Shown here: positions 9,455 through 18,031 of the stretch, piece after piece | How positions within the stretch are numbered: the stretch's first letter is position 1 | Layout of the letters: the number at the start of each line of letters is the position of its first letter | NCBI GenBank assembly: GCA_002347035.1 | Contig: DEAM01000019.1 | Location: 1-64,000 of the forward strand | Source: Gemmatimonadales bacterium UBA2982 | GTDB taxonomy: Bacteria > Gemmatimonadota > Gemmatimonadetes > Longimicrobiales > Gaopeijiaceae | Reading direction: 5' to 3' | Length of the DNA: 64,000 nt | The notes under the pieces: generated by a model | Database searches by the model: none | Told to the model about the DNA's origin: nothing | Seen by the model: the letters and a program-made list of their open reading frames with translations, nothing else | Position numbers and translations under genes: made by a program

Positions 9455-10336
9455 ATGTTCCAGACTAGCAACAACTTTCAGGCTTCATCTTGTAAGTCTC
9501 TACTCACCCTTCTTAGAGGCAAACGTTTTGTTGTACTATCGGGCGCCGGGTGCAGTACAGATTCAGGAATTCCAGATTACCGAGGCCCAGACGGCAGACT
9601 CAGAGTCCGGACACCAATTCAATACAGAGATTTCGTTAAGTCGTCTGAGGTACGCAAACGCTACTGGGCACGTAGTACAATCGGTTGGCCTGTAATGTCA
9701 GAAGCCGAACCCAACCCAGCACATACTGCCCTCGCAAAACTTGAGAAAGCTGGGCTCGCGTCAGGAATTATCACACAAAACGTAGATGGTCTGCATCAGG
9801 TTGCAGGAAGTCGCCAAGTGGTTGAGCTGCACGGGTCTCTCGCGAATGTGCGCTGTCTTGAATGTCGTTCAGTCTTTTCCCGAAGTGGTGTGCAGCACAC
9901 CCTCGTCGATCTCAACCGTGAATGGCTGGACAAGGCAGAGACGACGGCAAAGAAAAGTGACCCTAGAACTGCGCCAGACGGTGATGCAGAGATCTCGACA
10001 GATACAGTACGCAATTTTATCGTCCCCGAATGTAAAGCATGTGGTGGGCTCCTTAAGCCAGACGTTGTCTTTTTCGGAGAAAGTGTTCCTGCCGAGTACC
10101 TGTCTAAAGCATGGAGTATCTTCGACAAAAGCGAAGTGCTCTTGGTAGTAGGGTCATCCCTCACTGTCTACTCCGGCAGGAGGTTTGTCTACCGAGCCTC
10201 GCAAGAAAAGATGCCAGTCGGCATTTTAACCCTCGGCCAAACGCGTGGCGATGAACTCGCCAGTGTGAAGATAGAAGATGGAGTTGGAGTCGTACTGCCG
10301 CGGCTAGCCAGCTCACTTATTAATAGAGACAGTTAA
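9455..10336 (+). CDS. NAD-dependent protein deacylase (sirtuin, Sir2 family)
   Basis: Sirtuins remove acyl groups from lysines using NAD+. The NAD site GAGCSTDSGIPDYRGPDG is at about residues 31-48, QNVDGLH is near 109-115, and the catalytic His is in VELHGSL. The structural zinc is held by CLEC and CKAC pairs, with a long insertion between them. The DGR extension after YRGP and the overall pattern suggest a class II (SIRT4-like) sirtuin, whose substrates vary (lipoyl, biotinyl and other acyl groups). The protein is 293 residues. Its stop shares one base with the trmH start (TAATG), so the two are coupled. Confidence 0.93.
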   Translation: MFQTSNNFQASSCKSLLTLLRGKRFVVLSGAGCSTDSGIPDYRGPDGRLRVRTPIQYRDFVKSSEVRKRYWARSTIGWPVMSEAEPNPAHTALAKLEKAGLASGIITQNVDGLHQVAGSRQVVELHGSLANVRCLECRSVFSRSGVQHTLVDLNREWLDKAETTAKKSDPRTAPDGDAEISTDTVRNFIVPECKACGGLLKPDVVFFGESVPAEYLSKAWSIFDKSEVLLVVGSSLTVYSGRRFVYRASQEKMPVGILTLGQTRGDELASVKIEDGVGVVLPRLASSLINRDS

Positions 10337-10992
10337 TGAGGCCCGAACGTTTTCATCGCTTGAAGTCCGCGCTTACACGGCGTCAACCAGACCTCACCGT
10401 GTTGATGGACCATGTTCACAAATCACATAATTTTTCCGCGATCCTTCGAAACTGCGACGCGGTAGGCGTGCTGGAAGCCCATGTGGTTGTACCTGATGCT
10501 GGTCTCGATCTGCATCATAGAACGTCAGCCGGCACGAAAAAATGGGTCTCAGTTAGGTATCACTCAACGATCACTCAGGCATTCCAAGTTTTACGAGAAG
10601 GTGGATTCAGGGTCCTCGCTGCACACCCAGACCAGGATGCCATTGATTACAGGGACGTGGATTTTACAAGACCTTCAGCGATCGTTATGGGGGCTGAACT
10701 CCATGGTGTCTCTGATGAAGCACTAGAAGCCGCAGATGAACACGTCAGTATCCCTTTGGTAGGGATGACTCACTCACTTAATGTTTCAGTAGCAACGGCG
10801 TTACTACTCTTCGAGGCGTTCAGACAGCGTCAAGCCTCTGATATGTACAATGAAAGCCGACTCCCTAAAGAGGAATTCAATCGCAAGCTCTTCGAGTGGG
10901 CTTACCCTTCTCTCGCTCACTCAAGAAGAAAACAAGGAGAACCCTATCCGTCCCTGACTGAGGACGGCCAGATAATAAACGAAAAAGGCTGA
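10336..10992 (+). CDS. trmH: TrmH-type tRNA (guanosine-2'-O)-methyltransferase
   Basis: This SPOUT-family methylase uses S-adenosylmethionine to 2'-O-methylate a guanosine, expected at position 18 of tRNA. Motif 1 (SHNFSAILRNCDAVGV) contains the catalytic Arg. The knotted C-terminal part has IVMGAELHGVSDEAL and IPLVGMTHSLNVSVATALLLFE. The C-terminal extension of about 40 residues is as in TrmH rather than TrmL. At 218 residues the length is normal. It is translationally coupled to the sirtuin gene. The next gene converges with only 7 nt between stops. Confidence 0.92.
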   Translation: MRPERFHRLKSALTRRQPDLTVLMDHVHKSHNFSAILRNCDAVGVLEAHVVVPDAGLDLHHRTSAGTKKWVSVRYHSTITQAFQVLREGGFRVLAAHPDQDAIDYRDVDFTRPSAIVMGAELHGVSDEALEAADEHVSIPLVGMTHSLNVSVATALLLFEAFRQRQASDMYNESRLPKEEFNRKLFEWAYPSLAHSRRKQGEPYPSLTEDGQIINEKG

Positions 10993-10999
10993 CTACTTA

Positions 11000-12376
11000 T
11001 TACTTACGCCCGAGTTGGAATCGAAGCGATTCCTCAACCGAATCATAGAAAAAATGAAAGCCCGAGTCTGCAGCCTTGCGTGGAAGTACCCTCTGCCCCG
11101 AAAGGAGCGCCTCAGTCCCCAGTTGCCCGAAGACAGCCTTGACCGCCACAGAAGGGACTGGCAGAACCGCAGGTCGGCCAAGCATACGACCCAGAGCCGC
11201 TGAGAATACCGAGTTAGTCACTGGATTCGGCGCGGTCGCATTCATAGGTCCAGAGAGTGCATTGGTGTACAGCGCGTGATGAATGAGACCGACAAGGTCA
11301 TCCAGGTCGATCCAACTCATGTACTGCTTCCCCGAACCAAGACGGCCTCCAAGCCCCATCTTAAAGGGCAACAACATTTGCCCAAGAGCTCCGCCGGCTG
11401 GAGACAAGGCAAGTCCAGTACGTAGGAGCGCAACCCTTCTGCCCGCGTGCTCGGCAGGCTTTGTGGCATCCTCCCAAGCCTGGCAAACCTCAGCTAAGAA
11501 GCCGGACCCAGGCGGAGCACCTTCCTCCAGCAACTCCTCTCCTCTCCTCCCATAATAACCCACTGCAGATGCTGAAATCAGCGTCTGCGGTCCGCCACTT
11601 AACTTTGCGATTGTTTGAGCGATGAGTTGCGTGCCCTTAACTCGGCTCTCCCAAATAGAGCGCTTCCTACTCTCTGTCCATCTGCCCCCGGCAATTCCTG
11701 TTCCAGCCAGGTGAACGACGGCATCCGCAATTGCCAGTCCGTCAGTGTCGATGTCTCCCGTGGCTGGATTCCAAAACACGGCATCACTAGCAACGCGGCG
11801 TTTATCACGAACGAGCTGAATAACACGATGTCCTCCCGTCGTTAGAAAGTGGGTGAGCGCCTGGCCAACTAAGCCAGACCCGCCAGTTATAGCCACAGTC
11901 AACCGTGGTCGGTCAGAGTGATCGCGGTGTCGACATAAATCCGTGAATAACCGGCGATATCTGAATCGGAAGAGTCGATCCAGCTCTTGGGTAAGGTATC
12001 TAGAACCGAGCCCTACACCGGCAGATCCGAAGGGAAGCTCGGCTTCAATCTCATCTTCAACAATTGTTCCCCCACTGCCGTTAGGGAGGAACCGATGGTT
12101 ATGCACCCAGCTCTTCATTGGACCTAAGACTTGCTCATCGCGAAAATGAGTGCCGTGCTGATAGTCGCTGTGTCGTAGCTTCCACGTGGAGCTAGTCAAA
12201 CCATTCCGAACCCTAAGGGTTACCCGAGCTCCTGCACGAATGCCTCCCGAACGATCAAGTACCTTTAATTGTGTCCATGGAGGGGTCAGTCTTTCAAGTG
12301 CACCAGTCCGCTCGTGCCAGTCGAATACGTAGATGGGGTCGTGGTCAGGTAGCTCAGTCCGATACAAGAAACGCAT
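11000..12376 (-). CDS. TIGR01777 family SDR protein with N-terminal SRPBCC domain
   Basis: This is a two-domain protein of 458 residues. Residues 1-150 look like an SRPBCC/START-type ligand-binding domain (VFDWHERTGALERLTPPW; later FRYRRLFTDL). Residues from about 155 form an atypical SDR with VAITGGSGLVGQALTHFL, the family motif SASAVGYYG, and the C-terminal DUF1731-like LGRPAVLPVPSVAVKAVFG. YfcH-type relatives are NAD(P)-binding epimerase-like proteins of unsettled function. The fusion with SRPBCC is common in some phyla. rpe lies upstream after 18 nt. Confidence 0.9.
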   Translation of the reverse strand: MRFLYRTELPDHDPIYVFDWHERTGALERLTPPWTQLKVLDRSGGIRAGARVTLRVRNGLTSSTWKLRHSDYQHGTHFRDEQVLGPMKSWVHNHRFLPNGSGGTIVEDEIEAELPFGSAGVGLGSRYLTQELDRLFRFRYRRLFTDLCRHRDHSDRPRLTVAITGGSGLVGQALTHFLTTGGHRVIQLVRDKRRVASDAVFWNPATGDIDTDGLAIADAVVHLAGTGIAGGRWTESRKRSIWESRVKGTQLIAQTIAKLSGGPQTLISASAVGYYGRRGEELLEEGAPPGSGFLAEVCQAWEDATKPAEHAGRRVALLRTGLALSPAGGALGQMLLPFKMGLGGRLGSGKQYMSWIDLDDLVGLIHHALYTNALSGPMNATAPNPVTNSVFSAALGRMLGRPAVLPVPSVAVKAVFGQLGTEALLSGQRVLPRKAADSGFHFFYDSVEESLRFQLGRK

Positions 12377-12394
12377 GTTGAAGGTCAGCTAACG

Positions 12395-13060
12395 TCAGGC
12401 TACCTCAGCCCCGACCGCGCGACGGATTGCTCGCACCCCATCAACTGGGCCCTGGGGGTGACCATAGATTGCTGAGCCGGCCACAAGAACAGTTGCGCCA
12501 GCCCCGGCAACCTCAGCAGCATTTCCTTCATCTATGCCCCCATCAACCTCGAGCTCTGCATCTGAACCTAAGCCATCGAGCATCTGCCGAGCCCGTCGGA
12601 CCTTTGAGGTGCTACTGGGGATGTATGCTTGTCCGCCGAAACCAGGGTGTACAGACATAACGAGAAGGAGATCCACATCCTTCAGAACGTGCTGGACGTC
12701 CTCTAGTGGCGTATCTGGATTCACTGCCACACCTGCGAGAACTCCTAGTTCTCGGATACGGGCTATAGTAGGCGCAAGATTCTTACAAGCCTCTTGATGC
12801 ACCGTCAGTATATCAGCTCCGGCCTTCGCGAAAACCTCCAGGTAGCGTTCTGGCGCTTCAATCATCAGGTGCACGTCTAGCGGAACCTCAGCCGCATTCC
12901 GAGCACCTTCTGTGATGACTGGCCCAATCGTGATATTCGGAACGAAGTGACCATCCATGACATCTATATGGATCCAGTCTGCACCGCCTGCTTCCACCGC
13001 CTTGATCTCATCTGCTAGCCGACCAAAGTCACATGGCAGGATCGATGGCGAGATTTTCAT
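12395..13060 (-). CDS. rpe: Ribulose-phosphate 3-epimerase
   Basis: This enzyme interconverts ribulose-5-phosphate and xylulose-5-phosphate in the pentose phosphate pathway. The TIM-barrel protein starts KISPSILPCDFGRLADE. It contains WIHIDVMDGHFVPNITIGP (metal His/Asp), VMSVHPGFGGQAYIPS and LEVDGGIDEGNA. It is 221 residues, the normal length. The start codon overlaps the rpiA stop (ATGA), so the two pentose phosphate enzymes are coupled. Confidence 0.97.
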   Translation of the reverse strand: MKISPSILPCDFGRLADEIKAVEAGGADWIHIDVMDGHFVPNITIGPVITEGARNAAEVPLDVHLMIEAPERYLEVFAKAGADILTVHQEACKNLAPTIARIRELGVLAGVAVNPDTPLEDVQHVLKDVDLLLVMSVHPGFGGQAYIPSSTSKVRRARQMLDGLGSDAELEVDGGIDEGNAAEVAGAGATVLVAGSAIYGHPQGPVDGVRAIRRAVGAEVA

Positions 13061-13758
13061 TCACTCCTTCTCCGAACCTCGACTCCGCCCTCGGAGGCAA
13101 TCAGTGCCTCGTCGGCGAGGCCTAGAAATAAACCGCTCTCGACAATACCTGCTCTAGCCTGCATTGCCTTTTCCAAACTAACAGGATCATCAATTCCCCC
13201 AGGAAACCAACAGTCGAGAAATAGCAGCCCGTTGTCGCTCTCTACAGGATCGCCATCATCTGACTGTCTGATTGCTACCTCTGCACCTCGAGACTCAAGA
13301 AAACGTACCTGGCTCTTTAGTTCCCAGGGGATGACCTCGACAGGTAGGGGTGATAACAAGCCCAGGTGTTCAGCCGACTTGGAATCATCAGCAATGATAA
13401 TCAAGCGCCTGGAGACCTGCGCGACCATCTTCTCTCGGAGCAGGGCGCCTCCCGCACCTTTGATGAGGTCGAGTCCAGGCGTTACTTCGTCTGCACCATC
13501 GATCGTCAGGTCAATAGCTGGACGGTCGGAAAGGCCGATCAGCTCAATCCCCATTGCTCTGGCCTGCAACTCAGTATCTATCGATGTCGGCACAGCTACG
13601 ATGCCAGCTAGAGATCCCGAGGCTAGTGCATCCCCAAGCAGCTTTAGCAGCGGCCTTACCGTGCTCCCAGTTCCTAGCCCTAGCACCATACCACTGTGTA
13701 TATACTCGAAAGCCGCCTCAGCAGCCGCACGCTTTAGTTGATCAGCGTCGACGTTCAT
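13057..13758 (-). CDS. rpiA: Ribose-5-phosphate isomerase A
   Basis: RpiA interconverts ribose-5-phosphate and ribulose-5-phosphate. Motifs are GMVLGLGTGSTV (residues 23-34), DGADEV, LIKGAGGALLREKMVA and the catalytic EVIPWE. The ATG at 13758 gives 233 residues and the expected N-terminus (ADQLKRAAAEAAFEYIHSGM). A TTG at 13821 would add 21 residues without family support. It heads the rpiA-rpe unit and lies back to back with the attenuated DAHP synthase transcription unit. Confidence 0.95.
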   Translation of the reverse strand: MNVDADQLKRAAAEAAFEYIHSGMVLGLGTGSTVRPLLKLLGDALASGSLAGIVAVPTSIDTELQARAMGIELIGLSDRPAIDLTIDGADEVTPGLDLIKGAGGALLREKMVAQVSRRLIIIADDSKSAEHLGLLSPLPVEVIPWELKSQVRFLESRGAEVAIRQSDDGDPVESDNGLLFLDCWFPGGIDDPVSLEKAMQARAGIVESGLFLGLADEALIASEGGVEVRRRSE

Positions 13759-13897
13759 GCTGAGTGGTAGAACAATGGAGTGCGCTCCTCTCTGACGACC
13801 ATGAGCTGGAAAGATCGTCAAGGCTCACGAAGGCGTTAAACCATACGAATGTAACTCAACTACCAAGTGGGTTACCAGCCGCCAGTGATAAATCAGG

Positions 13898-13927
13898 TTG
13901 ACACCTCGACCCAAGTGCTGCGATCCT
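13898..13927 (+). promoter_or_regulatory. Putative promoter of the aromatic leader
   Basis: A perfect -35 hexamer TTGACA is at 13898-13903. The best -10 after 18 nt is GATCCT (13922-13927), which is weak (3 of 6). Transcription would then start near 13934-13935, at or next to the leader ATG. This would explain why no Shine-Dalgarno precedes that ATG, as in leaderless trp leaders known from some bacteria. Start-site position is inference. Confidence 0.4.
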
Positions 13928-13934
13928 TCCGGCC

Positions 13935-14015
13935 ATGAATAAGAAAGGCCGAGACTGGTATCGATACTGGCTCTTTACAGAGCCGAGAGCTTTAAGCCAT
14001 CTCGTGCGTATTTGA
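13935..14015 (+). CDS. Aromatic leader peptide (Trp/Tyr/Phe control codons)
   Basis: This is a 26-residue open frame, ATG to TGA, beginning MNKKGRDWYRYWLFTEPR. Five aromatic codons lie within seven (Trp, Tyr, Arg, Tyr, Trp, Leu, Phe at 13956-13976). It ends 82 nt before a DAHP synthase gene and is followed by an intrinsic terminator with a built-in alternative pairing. This is the signature of a transcription-attenuation leader peptide, whose sole role is to stall the ribosome when charged aromatic tRNAs are scarce. No Shine-Dalgarno is visible. The reading is well supported by the RNA structure. Confidence 0.8.
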   Translation: MNKKGRDWYRYWLFTEPRALSHLVRI

Positions 14016-14073
14016 TTCGCAACCTCGCACGAAACTGGCAAACAGGCTCTCGGCTTCGGTCGGGGGCTTTTTT
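13969..14073 (+). terminator. Attenuator upstream of the DAHP synthase gene
   Basis: The terminator is GCTCTCGGC (14046-14054), tetraloop TTCG, GTCGGGGGC (14059-14067), then six T (14068-14073); all nine pairs form, with G-T wobbles. The antiterminator uses AGCCGAGAGC (13981-13990), which pairs perfectly with GCTCTCGGCT (14046-14055). A 1:2 pairing of GGCTCT (13969-13974) with AGAGCC (13979-13984) sequesters that segment unless a ribosome sits on the Trp/Tyr codons. The arrangement follows classic leader-peptide attenuation. Confidence 0.82.
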
Positions 14074-14097
14074 CTTGCCCAGAAGGGGGACCGTTAG

Positions 14098-15117
14098 ATG
14101 ATCATCGTCACCAAGCATGGGGTGACCCAAGAAGAACTGGACCACATTAGAGAAAGGGTAGAGTCGTTTGGGCTACGGACACATGTGGTGGTAGGGGAGC
14201 ACAGGACGGTTATCGCGTGCGTCGGTGACGAAGAGCGCCTCCAGAACATCCCACTACGGTCAATTCCCGGTGTTGAGGCTGTGCAGCCGGTAATGAGGCC
14301 TTATAAGCTGGCTTCCCGTGACTTCTCAGCTGAACCCTCTCGCATTCCCTTGGGTAGCGCTGAGATTGGTGGCTCAGAATTAGTTGTCATTGCAGGGCCC
14401 TGCTCGGTCGAAGGGAAAGACATGCTCGAGAGCACAGCCAAAGAAATTCGCGCCCACGGAGCTCGAGCCCTTCGCGGGGGCGCCTTCAAACCCCGCAGTT
14501 CACCATACTCATTTCAGGGCCTCGGTGAAGAAGGACTCAAAATACTTGCCGAGGTACGTGCCGAGACGGGCCTACCGATCGTAACCGAGGTCATGGATAC
14601 ACGACAGGTGGAACTCGTGGCATCCTACGCGGACATGCTTCAAATCGGTGCGCGCAACATGCAGAACTTCAATTTACTCCTAGAAGTCGGACGGATACGT
14701 CGGCCCGTACTCCTGAAACGTGGAATGTCCGCAACTGTCGAAGACCTTCTGCTCGCAGCCGAGTACGTAATGAGCCAGGGTAATCCCAACGTAGTACTCT
14801 GCGAGCGTGGGATCCGAACATTCGGTAAGGCTACCCGGAACACCTTTGATCTTGCTGCTATCCCCGTATTGAAGAAGGAAACTCATCTGCCAGTGGTAGC
14901 AGACCCCTCTCACGCGGGCGGGAAACGTGATCTCGTGGCACCCCTAGCATACGCGGCCGTAGCTGCCGGAGCTGATGGGTTGATGATCGAGGTACATCCT
15001 AAACCGGAGACTGCTACGTCAGATGGGGATCAATCTCTAACCTTCAGCGGTTTCGCGGATTTGATGGAGAGCCTAAAGCCCTTCGTAACAGCAGCTGGCC
15101 GAACGATGGGAGCCTAG
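14098..15117 (+). CDS. aroF: 3-deoxy-7-phosphoheptulonate (DAHP) synthase, type I-beta
   Basis: This is the first enzyme of the shikimate pathway; it condenses phosphoenolpyruvate and erythrose-4-phosphate. The 339-residue protein has an N-terminal ferredoxin-like domain (residues 1-70, [17 protein letters not shown]), typical of the I-beta allosteric form. The barrel follows with [44 protein letters not shown] and [13 protein letters not shown] strong Shine-Dalgarno (AAGGGGGA) lies 7 nt before the ATG. Expression appears controlled by the aromatic leader-peptide attenuator just upstream. Its stop shares CTAG with the convergent argH stop. Confidence 0.96.
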   Translation: MIIVTKHGVTQEELDHIRERVESFGLRTHVVVGEHRTVIACVGDEERLQNIPLRSIPGVEAVQPVMRPYKLASRDFSAEPSRIPLGSAEIGGSELVVIAGPCSVEGKDMLESTAKEIRAHGARALRGGAFKPRSSPYSFQGLGEEGLKILAEVRAETGLPIVTEVMDTRQVELVASYADMLQIGARNMQNFNLLLEVGRIRRPVLLKRGMSATVEDLLLAAEYVMSQGNPNVVLCERGIRTFGKATRNTFDLAAIPVLKKETHLPVVADPSHAGGKRDLVAPLAYAAVAAGADGLMIEVHPKPETATSDGDQSLTFSGFADLMESLKPFVTAAGRTMGA

Positions 15118-16556
15118 AAGTTAGGGACCAAGCCCAGCTCCACTAACCGGGAATCCACACTCTCCAGTTGCTTGCGCACCGACCGGAGTGAGGTGCCTCC
15201 GTCCGTATCACGAGCCTCGGTGGAAGCAAGCCAATCGAAGGTTGCCATTACATCGTCACCGAAGGCCTCGTGCGCCTTCTGGTATAACTCCAGCGGTAAT
15301 TCGCTCAAGGAAATCCCTCGCTCCTCTGCCTGGCGCACTAGCTCACCTAAAACCTCGTGACTTGTCCGGAAAGGAACCCCCCGCCGAACCAAATAGTCGG
15401 CTAAATCAGTCGCGAGCAACTCTGCTTCCATCCCTTCTCGCATCCGCTCTGGCCTAAGCTCCAACGTATTTATAGCTCCGGCGATGGCAGGAAGGGTAAG
15501 TAGTAGAGTGTCGACGGTGTCAAAAAGAGCCTCCTTATCCTCCTGAAGGTCTCGGTTGTATCCAGTAAATAATCCTTTTAGGAGAGTGAGCATCGTCATC
15601 AGGTTACCCACCAGTCGACCTGCCTTACCACGCGTGAGTTCAGCAACGTCCGGATTCCGCTTCTGGGGCATTAGACTGGAACCGGTGCTGAACCCATCAG
15701 ATAGACGGACAAAGCCGAACTCAGCGCTCGAGAATATCGCCAAGTCCTCCGCTAGACAGGACAGGTGCACACCGATCATTGCACCGCCATAGGTCAAGTC
15801 ACAGACCCAATCACGATCGGCTACAGCATCCAATGAATTCTCGCTGACCCGCTCAAACCCCAACTCTGCTCTCAGGGCTTCTCGGTCAACTGGAAATGGA
15901 CATCCTGCCAATGCGCCAGCTCCCAAGGGCATAACGGCTGCCGAGACCTTAGCCGCTTGGATTCTCTCAACGTCTCGTAGAAGCCGGAAAACGTGGCTGA
16001 GCGCCCAGTGCGCTACTCGTATCGGCTGTGCCTGTTGAAGGTGAGTATAACCTGGCATTACGACGTCAACACTGCTCTTTGCTAGGCCCTGGAGCGCCTG
16101 CAGAAGACCTAAGATCTCTACACATATCCGGTCCGCAGCGGCCATCCCATACAACCGCACCCCAGTTGAGGATTGGTCATTCCTAGATCTCCCCGTGTGC
16201 AACTTACCTGCGACAGGACCTACGGCTTCACCCAGCATTCTCTCAATGACCGAATGAATGTCCTCTTCAGGAGCTTCGTTGAGACCCTCTAACTCTATAC
16301 GGTCCTCTACGTGGGTGAGCCCATCAATCAGCGTTGTCTGTTCTTCAGAAGTCAAAACCTGAGCAGACGCAAGAGCTCGGACCCAGGCAATGCTCCCCCG
16401 TATGTCTTCACGCCACAGCCTGCTATCAATGCCAAGGCTGAGGTTGAACGGTACCATCTCAGGCGCGAGACCCTCCTCAAAGCGGCCACCCCAGAGCGAT
16501 CCCCCATCTTTCCTCTGAGCAAAGGACTCAGAAGCGGCAGTATCTTCACGGGTCAT
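15114..16556 (-). CDS. argH: Argininosuccinate lyase
   Basis: ArgH splits argininosuccinate into arginine and fumarate, the last step of arginine synthesis. The N-terminal [19 protein letters not shown], and the fumarase-superfamily signature [12 protein letters not shown] with the catalytic Ser are all present. I list the ATG at 16556 (480 residues). The ATG at 16583, which overlaps the argG stop by 14 nt, would add nine residues and is equally possible. It is cotranscribed with argG. Its stop codon shares the four bases CTAG with the convergent DAHP synthase gene, so there is no room for a separate terminator. Confidence 0.96.
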   Translation of the reverse strand: MTREDTAASESFAQRKDGGSLWGGRFEEGLAPEMVPFNLSLGIDSRLWREDIRGSIAWVRALASAQVLTSEEQTTLIDGLTHVEDRIELEGLNEAPEEDIHSVIERMLGEAVGPVAGKLHTGRSRNDQSSTGVRLYGMAAADRICVEILGLLQALQGLAKSSVDVVMPGYTHLQQAQPIRVAHWALSHVFRLLRDVERIQAAKVSAAVMPLGAGALAGCPFPVDREALRAELGFERVSENSLDAVADRDWVCDLTYGGAMIGVHLSCLAEDLAIFSSAEFGFVRLSDGFSTGSSLMPQKRNPDVAELTRGKAGRLVGNLMTMLTLLKGLFTGYNRDLQEDKEALFDTVDTLLLTLPAIAGAINTLELRPERMREGMEAELLATDLADYLVRRGVPFRTSHEVLGELVRQAEERGISLSELPLELYQKAHEAFGDDVMATFDWLASTEARDTDGGTSLRSVRKQLESVDSRLVELGLVPNF

Positions 16557-16569
16557 TTTCCAGTTGCGC

Positions 16570-17829
16570 CTATTCAAACTCATCCACTAATACGACGTCG
16601 GCTGCCTCTTCAATCAAATTTGAGACAGCCTCCTCTCCCCTTCCTCTAGCGGCTACAGCAGCCCTTATAGGAAGTCCGAAGAGTCGGATAAAACCCTCCG
16701 CGTCAGCAGGATCATATGTGGCAGTCGAACCGAAGCTTGCCAAGTCCTCCTGATAGAGAGAGACCGGACTCTTCCTGGACACCACGAGACCAGACCCTTT
16801 GTAGAGTTTCACCTTTACAAATCCAGTTACGTTCTTCGAAAGGAGATCAGACATGGCTTGCATCGACTCCCGCTCAGGTGTCCACCAACGACCTTCGTAC
16901 AACATGTCAGCCCACCTCTGAGCCATCTGATCCTTAAGCCCCTCGGCACGGCGGTCCAAGGTGACCGACTCCAGATCCTTGATCGCAAGATGAAGTAGGG
17001 TGCCTCCAGGTGTCTCATAGACACCCCTGGATTTCATGCCTACTAGACGATTCTCAACAATGTCCGCCCGACCAATTCCGTGCACTGATCCAATCTGGTT
17101 GAGCGAAGTCAGAAGCTCGACCCCTCCCATCAATTCACCGTTTACAGAGACGGGGATCCCCGACTCAAATCCGATCTCCACATACTCGGGCTTATCGGGC
17201 GCATCCTCAGGGGCAACAGTCCACTGGTACATCGACTCTTCAGGCTCGAAACTCACGTCTTCGAGCGGGCCACCCTCATGCGAAATGTGCCAAAGGTTTT
17301 CATCCCGCGAGTATAGTTTTGATTCGTCGACACCCTCGAGAGGAATATCTCTCTCCCGTGCATAGGCTAATGCCTCTTCACGTGATTGAATGTCCCATTC
17401 TCGCCAAGGTACAATGACGTCCAGGTGTGGAGCCAACGCTGCGTAAGCAAGCTCAAAACGCACTTGGTCATTTCCCTTGCCAGTGCATCCGTGTGAAAGC
17501 GCAATCGCCCCTACCTTTTCCGCCACCTCGACCTGGCGCTGACCAAGCAAAGGACGTGCTATAGCTGTGCCGAGGAGATACTTGCGTCCATACACCGCTC
17601 CGATCTTCAGTGTCGGCCACGCAAAGTCTTCAACAAAATCTGAACGTAAGTCTTCGCCAAAAAATGCTGATGCACCTGTCGCTAATGCCTTTTCCTCAAG
17701 CCCGACCAACCCACCTGGTTGACCAACGTCCCCGGCCATACAGATGACTTCGGCGTCATAGTTTTCCTTAAGCCAGGGCACTATGACGGATGTATCAAGT
17801 CCACCTGAGTATCCTAAGACGACCTTCAT
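16570..17829 (-). CDS. argG: Argininosuccinate synthase
   Basis: ArgG joins citrulline and aspartate using ATP. The ATP-pyrophosphatase motif VVLGYSGGLDTSV starts at residue 3, and later motifs include ALSHGCTGKGNDQVRFE and YSRDENLWHISHEGG. The start is the ATG at 17829: GAGGGA sits 7 nt upstream and the protein then begins MKVVLGYSGGLD like its homologues (419 residues). The frame stays open for 71 more codons upstream, but that stretch is the untranslated leader. The 200-nt leader carries a possible Arg-rich leader peptide and terminator, and the promoter contains an ArgR-like palindrome. Confidence 0.97.
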   Translation of the reverse strand: MKVVLGYSGGLDTSVIVPWLKENYDAEVICMAGDVGQPGGLVGLEEKALATGASAFFGEDLRSDFVEDFAWPTLKIGAVYGRKYLLGTAIARPLLGQRQVEVAEKVGAIALSHGCTGKGNDQVRFELAYAALAPHLDVIVPWREWDIQSREEALAYARERDIPLEGVDESKLYSRDENLWHISHEGGPLEDVSFEPEESMYQWTVAPEDAPDKPEYVEIGFESGIPVSVNGELMGGVELLTSLNQIGSVHGIGRADIVENRLVGMKSRGVYETPGGTLLHLAIKDLESVTLDRRAEGLKDQMAQRWADMLYEGRWWTPERESMQAMSDLLSKNVTGFVKVKLYKGSGLVVSRKSPVSLYQEDLASFGSTATYDPADAEGFIRLFGLPIRAAVAARGRGEEAVSNLIEEAADVVLVDEFE

Positions 17830-17892
17830 GCTCACGTCCCTCATCAAGCGCGCACACTCGCGGATTCTTAGACTTACAAGGATCTGTCCGTC

Positions 17893-17957
17893 AAAAAAGG
17901 CCCGGGGCCAGAGGTCTGGCCGCTTCCCGCCAAAGCTGCCAGGGGGCCAATGGCCCC
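17893..17957 (-). terminator. Possible attenuator hairpins in the argG leader
   Basis: On the argG mRNA strand, GGGGCC-ATT-GGCCCC (17957-17943) directly follows the stop of a short Arg-ending frame. Further on, GGCCAG-ACCT-CTGGCC (17921-17906) and GGCC-CCG-GGCC (17909-17899) lead into six T (17898-17893). GGGGCC of the first hairpin can instead pair with GGCCCC (17909-17904) of the second. This is a terminator-like structure inside a leader, downstream of the argG promoter. Attenuation is inference. Confidence 0.5.
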
Positions 17958-17993
17958 TTACCTCCGTCCCCGGTCCCCTATTACGGTTCCCAT
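17958..17993 (-). CDS. Candidate arginine leader peptide of argG
   Basis: This is an 11-codon frame, ATG to TAA, encoding MGTVIGDRGRR, with a weak GAGAG 5 nt before the ATG. Three of its last four codons are Arg (CGG, CGG, AGG). A hairpin starts at the next base, and a second hairpin followed by six T lies 40-65 nt on, still upstream of argG. The design resembles a leader-peptide attenuator responding to Arg-tRNA. The frame is short, so chance is possible. Confidence 0.4.
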   Translation of the reverse strand: MGTVIGDRGRR

Positions 17994-18031
17994 GGCGTCT
18001 CTCGCACGTCGCCAACCGGACAAAGAAGGTA

